This document shows, piece by piece, positions 32,844 to 39,660 of a stretch of 64,000 nucleotides of DNA. Origin of the DNA: Rothia mucilaginosa (GTDB taxonomy: Bacteria > Actinomycetota > Actinomycetes > Actinomycetales > Micrococcaceae); contig NZ_JVSP01000014.1 in assembly GCF_001061665.1 (NCBI RefSeq), positions 124,001 to 188,000 of the forward strand, written 5' to 3'. Below the pieces are notes generated by a model. That model saw only the letters and a list, made by a program, of their open reading frames with translations. It ran no database searches and had not been told where the DNA came from. Position 1 is the stretch's first letter, and each line of letters begins with the position of its first letter. Made by a program: the position numbers and the translations under genes.

Positions 32844-33683
32844 TTAGACCGCGGCTTCCTCCACGCCGAGCTCGGCGAGCAGTTCGCTACGCAACGCGGT
32901 GATTTCTGCATCCGCGCGGTCGCGGGGGTGGGCACGGTCAACGGTCACGATGCGCTGAATGGTCGCGGGGCCCTCCGGGGTGTCCTTGCCGAGCACGATG
33001 ACTCGATCGGAGAGGTAGAGCGCCTCCTCCACATCGTGGGTGACCAGCAGGATCGTGGTCGGATCCTGACGGTGCACGTCCAGCAGCAGGTCCTGCATGT
33101 TGATGCGGGTCAGCGCGTCGAGGGCTCCGAAGGGCTCGTCGAGCAGCAGCACGCCGGGGGTGCGGGCGAGTGCTCGGGCCAGGGAGACGCGCTGCGCCAT
33201 GCCGCCCGAAATTTCCTTTGGGCGGTGGTCGGCGTACTCGCTCAGGCCGACCAGGCTCAGCAGGCGGGTTACGGTCGCCTCGCCCTCGGCCTTCTTGGTG
33301 CCCTGCGGCAGGCCGAGCGCCACGTTGTCGGCGACGGTGCGCCAGGGGAGCAGGCGCGGTTCCTGAAAACCAATGGCCACGCGGGGGTCGAGTCCGGTCA
33401 CGGCCTTCTCGCCGATGCGCACGGTGCCTGCGGTGATGCGGTTCAGGCCGGCCGCAGCGCGCAGGAGGGTGGACTTGCCGCATCCCGAGGAGCCAATCAC
33501 CGAGATAATTTCGCCGGGTTCGGCGGTGAAGGTGACCTCGCGCAGAACCTCGTGGGTTCCGCCGGGCACAGCAAAGGACTGGCCAACGGCATCGAAGACG
33601 AGGGGCACTGCGGCACTGGATACGGCGTGCCGGTTCGCTGAGGATTCGGATGCGCCGGGAGTTACTGCACTGTTGAGTGTCAT
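32844..33683 (-). CDS. Sulfonate-type ABC transporter ATP-binding protein (SsuB-like)
   Basis: This 279-residue ATPase has Walker A GSSGCGKSTLLR, Q-loop VAIGFQEPRLLPWRTV, signature ISGGMAQR, Walker B GVLLLDEPFGALDALTR and VTHDVEEALYLSDRV, all as in SsuB/TauB. It is the first gene of the operon ATPase - binding protein - permease. ATG 33683 was chosen: GGAAG lies 7 nt upstream and partly within P1 of the SAM-I riboswitch. An ATG at 33695 and a GTG at 33713 lie inside conserved riboswitch sequence and are rejected. Confidence 0.93.
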   Translation of the reverse strand: MTLNSAVTPGASESSANRHAVSSAAVPLVFDAVGQSFAVPGGTHEVLREVTFTAEPGEIISVIGSSGCGKSTLLRAAAGLNRITAGTVRIGEKAVTGLDPRVAIGFQEPRLLPWRTVADNVALGLPQGTKKAEGEATVTRLLSLVGLSEYADHRPKEISGGMAQRVSLARALARTPGVLLLDEPFGALDALTRINMQDLLLDVHRQDPTTILLVTHDVEEALYLSDRVIVLGKDTPEGPATIQRIVTVDRAHPRDRADAEITALRSELLAELGVEEAAV

Positions 33684-33691
33684 AGTCACTT

Positions 33692-33782
33692 CCATCGTTC
33701 CTGGCGTTAGCACCGGCGGTGGGGAAGCCGCTATCGGTTGCTGCGACGTCGTGGAGCCAGGTCTCTCGGTCGCTCTGGATGG
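33692..33782 (-). promoter_or_regulatory. SAM-I (S-box) riboswitch of the sulfonate ABC operon
   Basis: The minus-strand blocks are CCATC, AGAG, GAGAGACCTGGCTC, CACGACG, GCAGCAACC, a P3 arm, GGTGCTAACGCC and GATGG. The core is nearly identical to the acs element at 30451-30562 but P3 is shorter. The P1 3' strand GATGG overlaps the Shine-Dalgarno GGAAG before ATG 33683, so translational control is expected. Confidence 0.88.
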
Positions 33783-33852
33783 TTTGCTCTACTCACCCTA
33801 TGGGCTGTGCCACGCCTCAATCAACCCGACGGGCGCGTATGAATTTCTATGA

Positions 33853-33885
33853 CCGTATATTTCGCATTTATCACGAAATATTTCG
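33853..33885. promoter_or_regulatory. CGAAATATTTCG palindrome and half-site between the two SAM-riboswitch operons
   Basis: A perfect 12-bp palindrome lies at 33874-33885 and a second partial site CCGTATATTTCG at 33853-33864, 21 bp apart. They sit between the divergent sulfonate operon and monooxygenase promoters. Related sites occur at 7906-7948, 11717 and 30639. Confidence 0.5.
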
Positions 33886-33960
33886 GTCCCGCGTCACAAA
33901 AATATTTTTTCGTCACAAACGTGCTCTCCCTCCCGCGCGCACCGTAGACTCGGAACCACG

Positions 33961-34044
33961 AGATCATGAGTCCCGGCGCTAAGCTCTGGCTGGCCGGGCG
34001 GCAACCCTCTCCCGTAGCGGGGTGCCCCAGATGATGATCTGGCC
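33961..34044 (+). promoter_or_regulatory. SAM-IV riboswitch upstream of the flavin monooxygenase
   Basis: AGATCAT (33961-33967) pairs with ATGATCT (34034-34040) as P1. Inside lie GAGTCCCGGCGCTAAGC, CTGGCTGGCCGGGC, GGCAACCCTC and GGGGTGCCCC, in the order of the SAM-IV consensus (CAUGAG, GCG..AAGC, CCGG, GGCAACCCUC, GGGUGCCCC, GAUGA). This class is known mainly from Actinobacteria. Confidence 0.87.
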
Positions 34045-34174
34045 TCAACGGAAAGAGGCAAGTACGGCGCGAACGCGCCACCTGCACGAAGGCCACCACC
34101 GAACGCAGAAGGCAAGAAGGAGGCGGCGCGCGGGGTGCAGGGCACTAACCCGATCATTCGCGAAAGGAAAATCG

Positions 34175-35602
34175 ATGGCTGAGCAGAAGAAGCGCATCGT
34201 AGTTAACGCATTCGAGATGACCTGCATTGGTCACCAGAGCTTCGACCTCTGGCGTCACCCGCGCTCCCGCGCAACCGAGTACAACACCATCAAGTACTGG
34301 ACTGACCTGGCTAAGACCCTTGAGCGCGGCCTGTTTGACGCCGTGTTCATCGCTGACGTTGTTGGTATCTACGACGTGTACAAGAACTCTGCCGCTCCCG
34401 CCATTGAAGGTGCCGCTCAGGTTCCCGTGAATGACCCCGCAACCCAGATTTCTGCAATGGCTGCAGTGACCGAGCACCTCGGCTTCGGTGTGACTGCTGC
34501 CGCTACTTTCGAGCAGCCCTACACTCTGGCTCGCCGCTACGCCTCCCTCGACCACCTCACTGAGGGCCGCGTCGGCTTCAACGTTGTGACCTCTTACCTG
34601 CCGTCGGCTGCTGAGAACCAGGGCCTGCCCACCCAGATCCCGCACGACGAGCGCTACGAAATCGCCGACGAGTTCCTGGACGTCTGCTACAAGCTGTGGG
34701 AAGGCTCCTGGGAAGACGGCGCAGTCATCAAGGATCGCGAGCGCGGCATCTACGCTGACCCCTCCAAGGTCCACCCGATTGGTCACAAGGGCAAGTACTT
34801 CTCCGTACCCGGCATCTCCCTGACCGAGCCGAGCCCGCAGCGCACCCCCGTGATTTTCCAGGCTGGTGCATCCAGCCGCGGCCAGAAGTTCTCCGGTAAG
34901 CACGCTGAGGCTGTGTTCATCAGCGCCCTGCGCCCGGACCTGACCCGCGTTGTGACCGACCGTATTCGCGCCGCTGTCGAGGAGCAGGGTCGTAGCCGCG
35001 ACGACGTGAAGATCCTGGCAATGCTCTCGGTCATCGTGGATGAGACCGAAGAGAAGGCAAAGGCAAAGTACGAGGATTACAAGAAGTACGTGAACCTCGA
35101 CTCTGCACAGGCTATTGTCGGCGGCTGGTCCGGTGTTGACCTGTCCCAGTTCGACGAGGACGAGGTCCTGAACTACGTGCAGACCGAGTCGATTCAGTCC
35201 TTCCTGACCCCCTTCACCCTGCAGGCGAAGGACAAGAAGTGGACCCGCAAGGACATCGCTGAGCACACCACCCTCGGCGGCATGGGCGAGGTCATTGTTG
35301 GTGACCCGGTTCAGGTTGCTGACGAGCTGGAGCGCTGGATCGACGAGGGCGGCCTGGACGGCATCAACCTGGCGTACCACGTCTCCCCGGGTTCCTTCGA
35401 GGACTTCATCGAGTACGTTGTTCCCGAGCTGCAGAAGCGCGGCCGCTACCGCACCGAGTACGAGGGCAACACCCTGCGCGAGAACATCTTCGGCAAGGGC
35501 CACACCAAGGTCGCTGACTCCCACCCGGCCGCTAAGTACCGCGGCGCATACGTGGGCAAGCCTTCGGCTGCTGACACCCCGGCTCGCGCAATCGCTGAAT
35601 AA
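34175..35602 (+). CDS. LLM-class flavin-dependent monooxygenase (NtaA/SnaA/DszA family)
   Basis: This 475-residue protein of the bacterial luciferase superfamily has VNAFEMTCIGHQSFDLWRHP, YNTIKYWTDLAKTLERGLFDAVFIADVVGIYD, a conserved LEHLGFGVTAA-like stretch (TEHLGFGVTAAATFEQPYTLARRYASLDHLTEGRVGFNVVTSY, given here only as a location, residues about 100-145) and QAGASSRGQKFSGKHAEAVF. It uses FMNH2 and oxygen. DszA/SnaA relatives attack organosulfur or lactone substrates. The SAM-IV riboswitch and the divergent sulfonate transporter suggest release of sulfite from an imported organosulfur compound. ATG 34175 follows AAAGGAAA; frames starting at 34022 lie in the riboswitch. Confidence 0.9.
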   Translation: MAEQKKRIVVNAFEMTCIGHQSFDLWRHPRSRATEYNTIKYWTDLAKTLERGLFDAVFIADVVGIYDVYKNSAAPAIEGAAQVPVNDPATQISAMAAVTEHLGFGVTAAATFEQPYTLARRYASLDHLTEGRVGFNVVTSYLPSAAENQGLPTQIPHDERYEIADEFLDVCYKLWEGSWEDGAVIKDRERGIYADPSKVHPIGHKGKYFSVPGISLTEPSPQRTPVIFQAGASSRGQKFSGKHAEAVFISALRPDLTRVVTDRIRAAVEEQGRSRDDVKILAMLSVIVDETEEKAKAKYEDYKKYVNLDSAQAIVGGWSGVDLSQFDEDEVLNYVQTESIQSFLTPFTLQAKDKKWTRKDIAEHTTLGGMGEVIVGDPVQVADELERWIDEGGLDGINLAYHVSPGSFEDFIEYVVPELQKRGRYRTEYEGNTLRENIFGKGHTKVADSHPAAKYRGAYVGKPSAADTPARAIAE

Positions 35603-35659
35603 GCGGTGCCGCTGATGCGTACCGTGTAGGTTCGCTCAAACTTAACGATTGAAAACAAG

Positions 35660-35706
35660 AACGCCCGTTCTGCTGAGGACAGTGTCCCCGGCGGAACGGG
35701 CGTTTC
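35660..35706 (+). terminator. Terminator after the flavin monooxygenase
   Basis: AACGCCCGTTC (35660-35670) pairs with GAACGGGCGTT (35694-35704), then TTT. Confidence 0.75.
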
Positions 35707-35785
35707 TCTGCGCTGTGCCTTCTTGCCGCTGTGCTTTCTTGACGCGGGGCTTCCTTGGTGCGGCGCGTTCCCTATACTGGGTGGC

Positions 35786-36214
35786 ATGACTGAACTTAAC
35801 CACGATGATCGCTGCCCCTGCTCGAGCGGCGAGGTGTACGGCGCCTGCTGCGGCAGGTTCCTGGGCGAGTTTGCCGCCTCCGGAACGCTGACCGCCCCCG
35901 CGCCGGAGCAGCTGATGCGCTCGCGTTTTACCGCCTTTGCGATTGGCGATGCGGCGTACCTGTTGGCGAGCTGGCATCCGAGTACCCGCCCGAGCACCCT
36001 GGAGCTGGAGGATGGTATCCGCTGGTACCGCCTGGATATTCTGGGCTCTTCGGGCGGCCCGTTTGATGTATCCGGTACGGTGGAGTTCGTTGCGTATTAC
36101 CGTTCGGTGCCGGGTGTTCCTGCGGAGGAGCGGGTGAAGGGCAGCATGCATGAGCTGTCGCGCTTTGAGAAGGTGGGCGGCACCTGGCTCTACGTGGACG
36201 GCGACGTTCGTTAG
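35786..36214 (+). CDS. YchJ-like SEC-C motif protein (UPF0225)
   Basis: This 142-residue protein starts MTELNHDDRCPCSSGEVYGACCG, a zinc-binding SEC-C motif (C-x-C...C-C). It continues with PEQLMRSRFTAFAIGDAAYLLASWHP, the UPF0225/YchJ core, and ends with VSGTVEFVAYYR and FEKVGGTWLYVDGD, an NTF2-like fold. Function is unknown. No ribosome site is seen: TATACT ends 7 nt before the ATG at 35786, the same geometry as at 1361, so a leaderless mRNA is likely. An upstream in-frame start at 35723 would run through this promoter. Confidence 0.88.
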   Translation: MTELNHDDRCPCSSGEVYGACCGRFLGEFAASGTLTAPAPEQLMRSRFTAFAIGDAAYLLASWHPSTRPSTLELEDGIRWYRLDILGSSGGPFDVSGTVEFVAYYRSVPGVPAEERVKGSMHELSRFEKVGGTWLYVDGDVR

Positions 36215-36266
36215 CTTTCCCGCTCTCGCCTCCTGTGGGGAGGGCGCATAAAGAGCATATAAAGAA

Positions 36267-36304
36267 ATGGCAGAATCATACCGAAAACGGAATGATTCTG
36301 CCAT
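36267..36304. repeat. 38-bp palindromic repeat, downstream copy bounding the TA-like module
   Basis: The arms ATGGCAGAATCAT (36267-36279) and ATGATTCTGCCAT (36292-36304) are perfect complements. The full 38 bp are identical to 37715-37752. Here it ends 13 bp past the toxin-like gene stop, followed by TTCTTTGTTTTT, and could also act as its terminator. Confidence 0.85.
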
Positions 36305-36316
36305 TCTTTGTTTTTG

Positions 36317-37048
36317 TTAGCTTCTGTCTTTTAGAAGATTTTCAAGATAGTTCTCTAAACGAAAGGTTACCTCCAGCTCGCGGTCAGAAATAATGCCGGT
36401 GTATTCCTGGAGCGACCTCGAAATACCGTCATGAAGGCGATATATCTGTTTTCCAGAAAGCGTCGGGATATCTCGACGCTCTTGAGAATTAAGAACTGAA
36501 GATAAAAGAATAATGTCTCGGAAATGTCGACTTTTATCGGAATCTCCATTATTGAGCAGAGCCGATACTTTCTCGTACAGGGCGCCCAAACCATCAGGAA
36601 CGTTGACTGTAAATTGGCGGTTAGCGCAGAGTACAGATGCTTTACGGGTGCGTTCAAGCCCAAACTGGGCGCCCCGAGTCTCTAGTAGGCGACCAAACCC
36701 TGGATACTCATAGGTGCGAGCGGACTCCGACTGTCCCGAAGGGATGAGGATATCTATCTGAGCTTCGCCGCGAACCCACCGGTGATTTTGGCCGGATGCA
36801 TTGAACCCGGCAATTGAAAATCCGGCATTGCTAAGAGCCTCATGGAACTGACGAACATACGCCCGTGATGCGCGGATATCAAGAATAACGTCGATATCGT
36901 GAGTGGATCGAGAACCCGCGTAGCTTCGCTCTGCAGCCAACAGACGCATCATGCTTCCGCCTGCCAGGGACCATCCTTGCGACATAATCTCTGAGATATC
37001 AGCCAGACCAAGCCAAGAGGCACGCTCTGCCCCAATAGCAGGAATCAA
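36317..37048 (-). CDS. Nucleotidyltransferase-fold protein (AbiEii-like toxin candidate)
   Basis: The 243-residue protein has the nucleotidyltransferase pattern: GGS at about 30-32 (SLAGGSMMRLL), then the hDhDh motif D51/D53 in RSTHDIDVILDI and a third carboxylate D99 in AQIDILI. The C-terminal helical part has RHFRDIILLSS, as in AbiEii/AbiGii and MenA-type toxins, which transfer nucleotides to tRNA or protein. It could instead be a housekeeping-like NTase. The start is uncertain: the frame begins at a TTG (37048); an internal ATG at about residue 22 would remove part of the fold. It follows an HTH gene by about 20 bp. Its GC content is lower than the neighbours. Confidence 0.75.
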   Translation of the reverse strand: MIPAIGAERASWLGLADISEIMSQGWSLAGGSMMRLLAAERSYAGSRSTHDIDVILDIRASRAYVRQFHEALSNAGFSIAGFNASGQNHRWVRGEAQIDILIPSGQSESARTYEYPGFGRLLETRGAQFGLERTRKASVLCANRQFTVNVPDGLGALYEKVSALLNNGDSDKSRHFRDIILLSSVLNSQERRDIPTLSGKQIYRLHDGISRSLQEYTGIISDRELEVTFRLENYLENLLKDRS

Positions 37049-37068
37049 AATAGGGGATGCGGTTATGA

Positions 37069-37716
37069 CTAAGACGCTTTCTTGAAAACAGAATCTTGAA
37101 GAATGCGCTCTGCCTCAGCGGAGCTTCGCGGATCCCCCAAATCTAGAAGATCTACCGCCACATGCAAGGGCAGAATATGGGGCGGCTCATCGCATTCACG
37201 CAAGATAATGTTCGCCGAATCTACAGACGCTGGGAGCAGATTGTACAGAAAAATGATGTTCTCTAAATCCTGGCTTGAAACATATGCATCAACCATTGAG
37301 CCGTACACCTGAGAAATATCGCTACTAATGCCGGTAAGCGACAATGCAGGGTCTTCCAAAATTGCAGGAATTTCAGCGGGAGGAGCCTGCAGATGATGCA
37401 CTTTCAGACCGCGGCGAGCTCGGTATCGCTCAACAGACGCAGGCCCTTGCACCTGAATTGCTGAGGCGCGTTCTTTTGCCCTGCGGCGTTCCTCAGCCGA
37501 TAGGACAGATGACTGACCATCGCAGTAACGCGCCAAAGCGTTGAATGCATCGAAGGAAATAGGACGGCCAGCATTACTGCGGTGCGCAGCGGGAAGAGCA
37601 TCGACAACCCAGCGGCTTCCCAATTTACGACCTTGGAGCATTCCACGTTCCAAGCGGGCACGCACGCTTCGCTCTGAAACCTTAGCTTCTTGAGCATACT
37701 CTTGAACGGACATCAT
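37069..37716 (-). CDS. Helix-turn-helix protein, antitoxin candidate of the two-gene module
   Basis: This 215-residue protein opens with SVQEYAQEAKVSERSVRARLERGMLQGRKLGSRWVVD, a MerR/excisionase-like HTH (residues about 3-40). The rest is helical with a basic RRRAKERASAIQ segment and an acidic C-terminus. I do not recognise the remainder. It lies directly upstream of a nucleotidyltransferase gene, as AbiEi-type antitoxins lie next to AbiEii, but it is not clearly AbiEi. Start: ATG 37716 or 37713, within or next to the 38-bp repeat, which carries TATGAT 6 nt before the ATG, so a leaderless, self-controlled transcript is likely. An upstream frame to 37809 is rejected. Confidence 0.7.
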   Translation of the reverse strand: MMSVQEYAQEAKVSERSVRARLERGMLQGRKLGSRWVVDALPAAHRSNAGRPISFDAFNALARYCDGQSSVLSAEERRRAKERASAIQVQGPASVERYRARRGLKVHHLQAPPAEIPAILEDPALSLTGISSDISQVYGSMVDAYVSSQDLENIIFLYNLLPASVDSANIILRECDEPPHILPLHVAVDLLDLGDPRSSAEAERILQDSVFKKAS

Positions 37717-37752
37717 GGCAGAATCATACCGAAAACGGAATGATTCTGCCAT
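37715..37752. repeat. 38-bp palindromic repeat, upstream copy carrying the module promoter
   Basis: Identical over 38 bp to 36267-36304. On the minus strand it contains TATGAT just before the antitoxin ATG and its arms form a 13-bp perfect inverted repeat, so it looks like an operator over the -10. Confidence 0.85.
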
Positions 37753-37892
37753 GATTTTCTCGCGCCCGGAAGCGATAAGGAACAAGCAAGAGCGAACCAG
37801 ATACGCCAAAGGCAGGCCCTTCGGCAGCTTGAAAACTTACATTCTCAGCCGCATCAGGAACCTGCCTTCAGCAAATATGTAGATTGTCGGAC

Positions 37893-39341
37893 TTAGCTAG
37901 TCCAGCCGTTAATGATGCCCATACCGAAGTAAATCACGAACACTGCGGAGACCAGGTACATCAGCCAGTGCACGTCCTTGCCGCGGCCCTGCACCAGGCG
38001 AATGAAGGTGTAGGACACGAAACCGGCACCGATACCGTTCGCAATCGAGTACGACAGCGGCATGAAGATAATGGTCAGGAACGCCGGGATGCCCAGACCC
38101 CAGTCGGTCCAGTCGATGTTCACGGCCTGGCGGATCATCAGGAAGCCGACCACGACCAGAGCCGGGGCGACCGCCTCGAAAGGAACGATGGTGACCAGCG
38201 GTGAAATGAAAATCGCCAGCAGGAACAGCACACCGGTCACAATGTTTGCGAAACCGGTGCGTGCGCCCGCACCAATACCGGTAGCGGACTCAACGAAAAT
38301 CTGGTTGGCGGAACCGGATGCACCACCACCAACAACGGAACCGAAAGCGTCCACGAGCAGGACCTTGTCGATGTCCTCGACCTTGCCGTCCTTCATGGTG
38401 CCAGCCTCTGCGGCAAGACCAACCGAAACGCCCATCGCGTCGAAGAACACGGACAGCAGAATGGTGAACACCAGCAGCGATGCGGCCAGCGGACCGATGT
38501 GGGTGAACGCGCCGAACAGATCAGCGGAACCGATGAGGGAGAAGTTCGGGGTGGTGAACTTCATGTCCGCCAGGGAAGGCACGTTCAGGGACCAGCCGGT
38601 TGCAGCCTTCTTCACGGAACCGGAGGGGACAACCGCCTCCAGAATCAGGGACAGCGCGGTGGAGGCGAGCACGCCCCACAGGATCGCGCCCTTCACGTTA
38701 CGGATGAACAGGGCGATGGTGAAGAACAGGCCGAAGAGGAAGACGAGGGTGGGCCAGCCGAGCAGGTGACCGCCCGCACCGAGGGTCACCGGAACGGTGG
38801 TGCCGGCGGCGTCGGGCATGCGGCGGATAATGCCGGAGTCGACCAGACCGATAAAGGAAATGAAGAAACCGATACCGACCACAATCGCGGTCTTGAGCGA
38901 CTCGGGGACCGCCTCAAACACCGCGGTACGGAAGCCGGTGAGCACCAGAACGGTCATGATCAGACCGGCAAGAACGACCAGGCCCATGATGTCTGCCCAG
39001 GTCAGGTTCGGGGTGGTGGCAATGGTGGAGGCGAGTAGCGCGTTCACGCCCAGGCCAGCCGCCATGGCGAAGGGCTGCTTAGCGATAACACCCATGAGGA
39101 TGGTCATCACGCCGGCAACCAGCGCGGTCACAGCCGCGACGGGTGCGATGCCGAGGGTGCGTTCGGATGCGTCAGCACCGGTACCGATGACGAGGGGGTT
39201 CAGCACCACGATGTAGCTCATGGCGAAGAATGCGGCGAGGCCGCCGCGGAATTCTGCGGCGATGGAGGAGCCGCGCTCGGAAATCTTGAAGTAGCGGTCG
39301 AGCGCACCGGTGGGTGCGGCCGCCTTCTGAGGTTCAGACAT
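37893..39341 (-). CDS. NCS2-family purine permease (AzgA/PbuG type), paralogue 1
   Basis: This 482-residue membrane protein has 12-14 hydrophobic segments. AzgA-subfamily marks are LDRYFKISERGSSIAAEFRGGLAAFF near the N-terminus, MAAGLGVNALLA, FDAMGVSVGLAAEAGT and SSSQIFVESATGIGAGARTG-like FVESATGIGAGARTGFANI. It should import hypoxanthine, guanine or adenine with protons. ATG 39341 follows GGATCC; a longer frame to 39419 is less likely. A perfect 19-bp palindrome overlaps a TACAAT box about 90 bp upstream. A close paralogue follows upstream at 39661. Confidence 0.92.
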   Translation of the reverse strand: MSEPQKAAAPTGALDRYFKISERGSSIAAEFRGGLAAFFAMSYIVVLNPLVIGTGADASERTLGIAPVAAVTALVAGVMTILMGVIAKQPFAMAAGLGVNALLASTIATTPNLTWADIMGLVVLAGLIMTVLVLTGFRTAVFEAVPESLKTAIVVGIGFFISFIGLVDSGIIRRMPDAAGTTVPVTLGAGGHLLGWPTLVFLFGLFFTIALFIRNVKGAILWGVLASTALSLILEAVVPSGSVKKAATGWSLNVPSLADMKFTTPNFSLIGSADLFGAFTHIGPLAASLLVFTILLSVFFDAMGVSVGLAAEAGTMKDGKVEDIDKVLLVDAFGSVVGGGASGSANQIFVESATGIGAGARTGFANIVTGVLFLLAIFISPLVTIVPFEAVAPALVVVGFLMIRQAVNIDWTDWGLGIPAFLTIIFMPLSYSIANGIGAGFVSYTFIRLVQGRGKDVHWLMYLVSAVFVIYFGMGIINGWTS

Positions 39342-39430
39342 GTAAGGATCCGTTGATGTTGTTCGGTGTGTACTGTTGCGCCGCCGGTTTCGCGGGCGAA
39401 GCTCGCGGGCTAGGCTCATAACCGGGCGTC

Positions 39431-39449
39431 ACAATGGTTCAACCATTGT
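39431..39449. promoter_or_regulatory. Perfect palindrome over the -10 of purine permease 1
   Basis: ACAATGGTT-C-AACCATTGT has 9-bp arms. Read on the minus strand, TACAAT at its edge fits a -10 box, so a repressor bound here would block the promoter of the gene starting at 39341. Confidence 0.6.
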
Positions 39450-39572
39450 AGGCGCCGCCGAGCGGCTCGTGCCGGTGAAACGCGTTGTGTGCGACGGTTC
39501 AGTCGGTGATGCGGTGTTTCCCGGCCCCTGCAACCAGAATGGGGTAGTTGGGGGCAGAGGGGAGAATAGCCC

Positions 39573-39620
39573 AGGGCGGGGCGCCAACACTCGAAGGTGC
39601 CGGTACCCCGCCCTGCCGGT
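39573..39620 (-). terminator. Terminator after purine permease 2
   Basis: AGGGCGGGG (39573-39581) pairs with CCCCGCCCT (39606-39614), with GGTACC/GGCGCC partly extending the stem. Confidence 0.65.
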
Positions 39621-39660
39621 GCCCGCGCCTCCACGTGGGAGGGTGAGGCACCTGATGTGT

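Noticed and set aside
34022..34174. Upstream extension of the flavin monooxygenase from 34022
   Set aside because: It begins inside the SAM-IV aptamer and gives a basic, unfamiliar tail; ATG 34175 has AAAGGAAA and the family's usual N-terminus.
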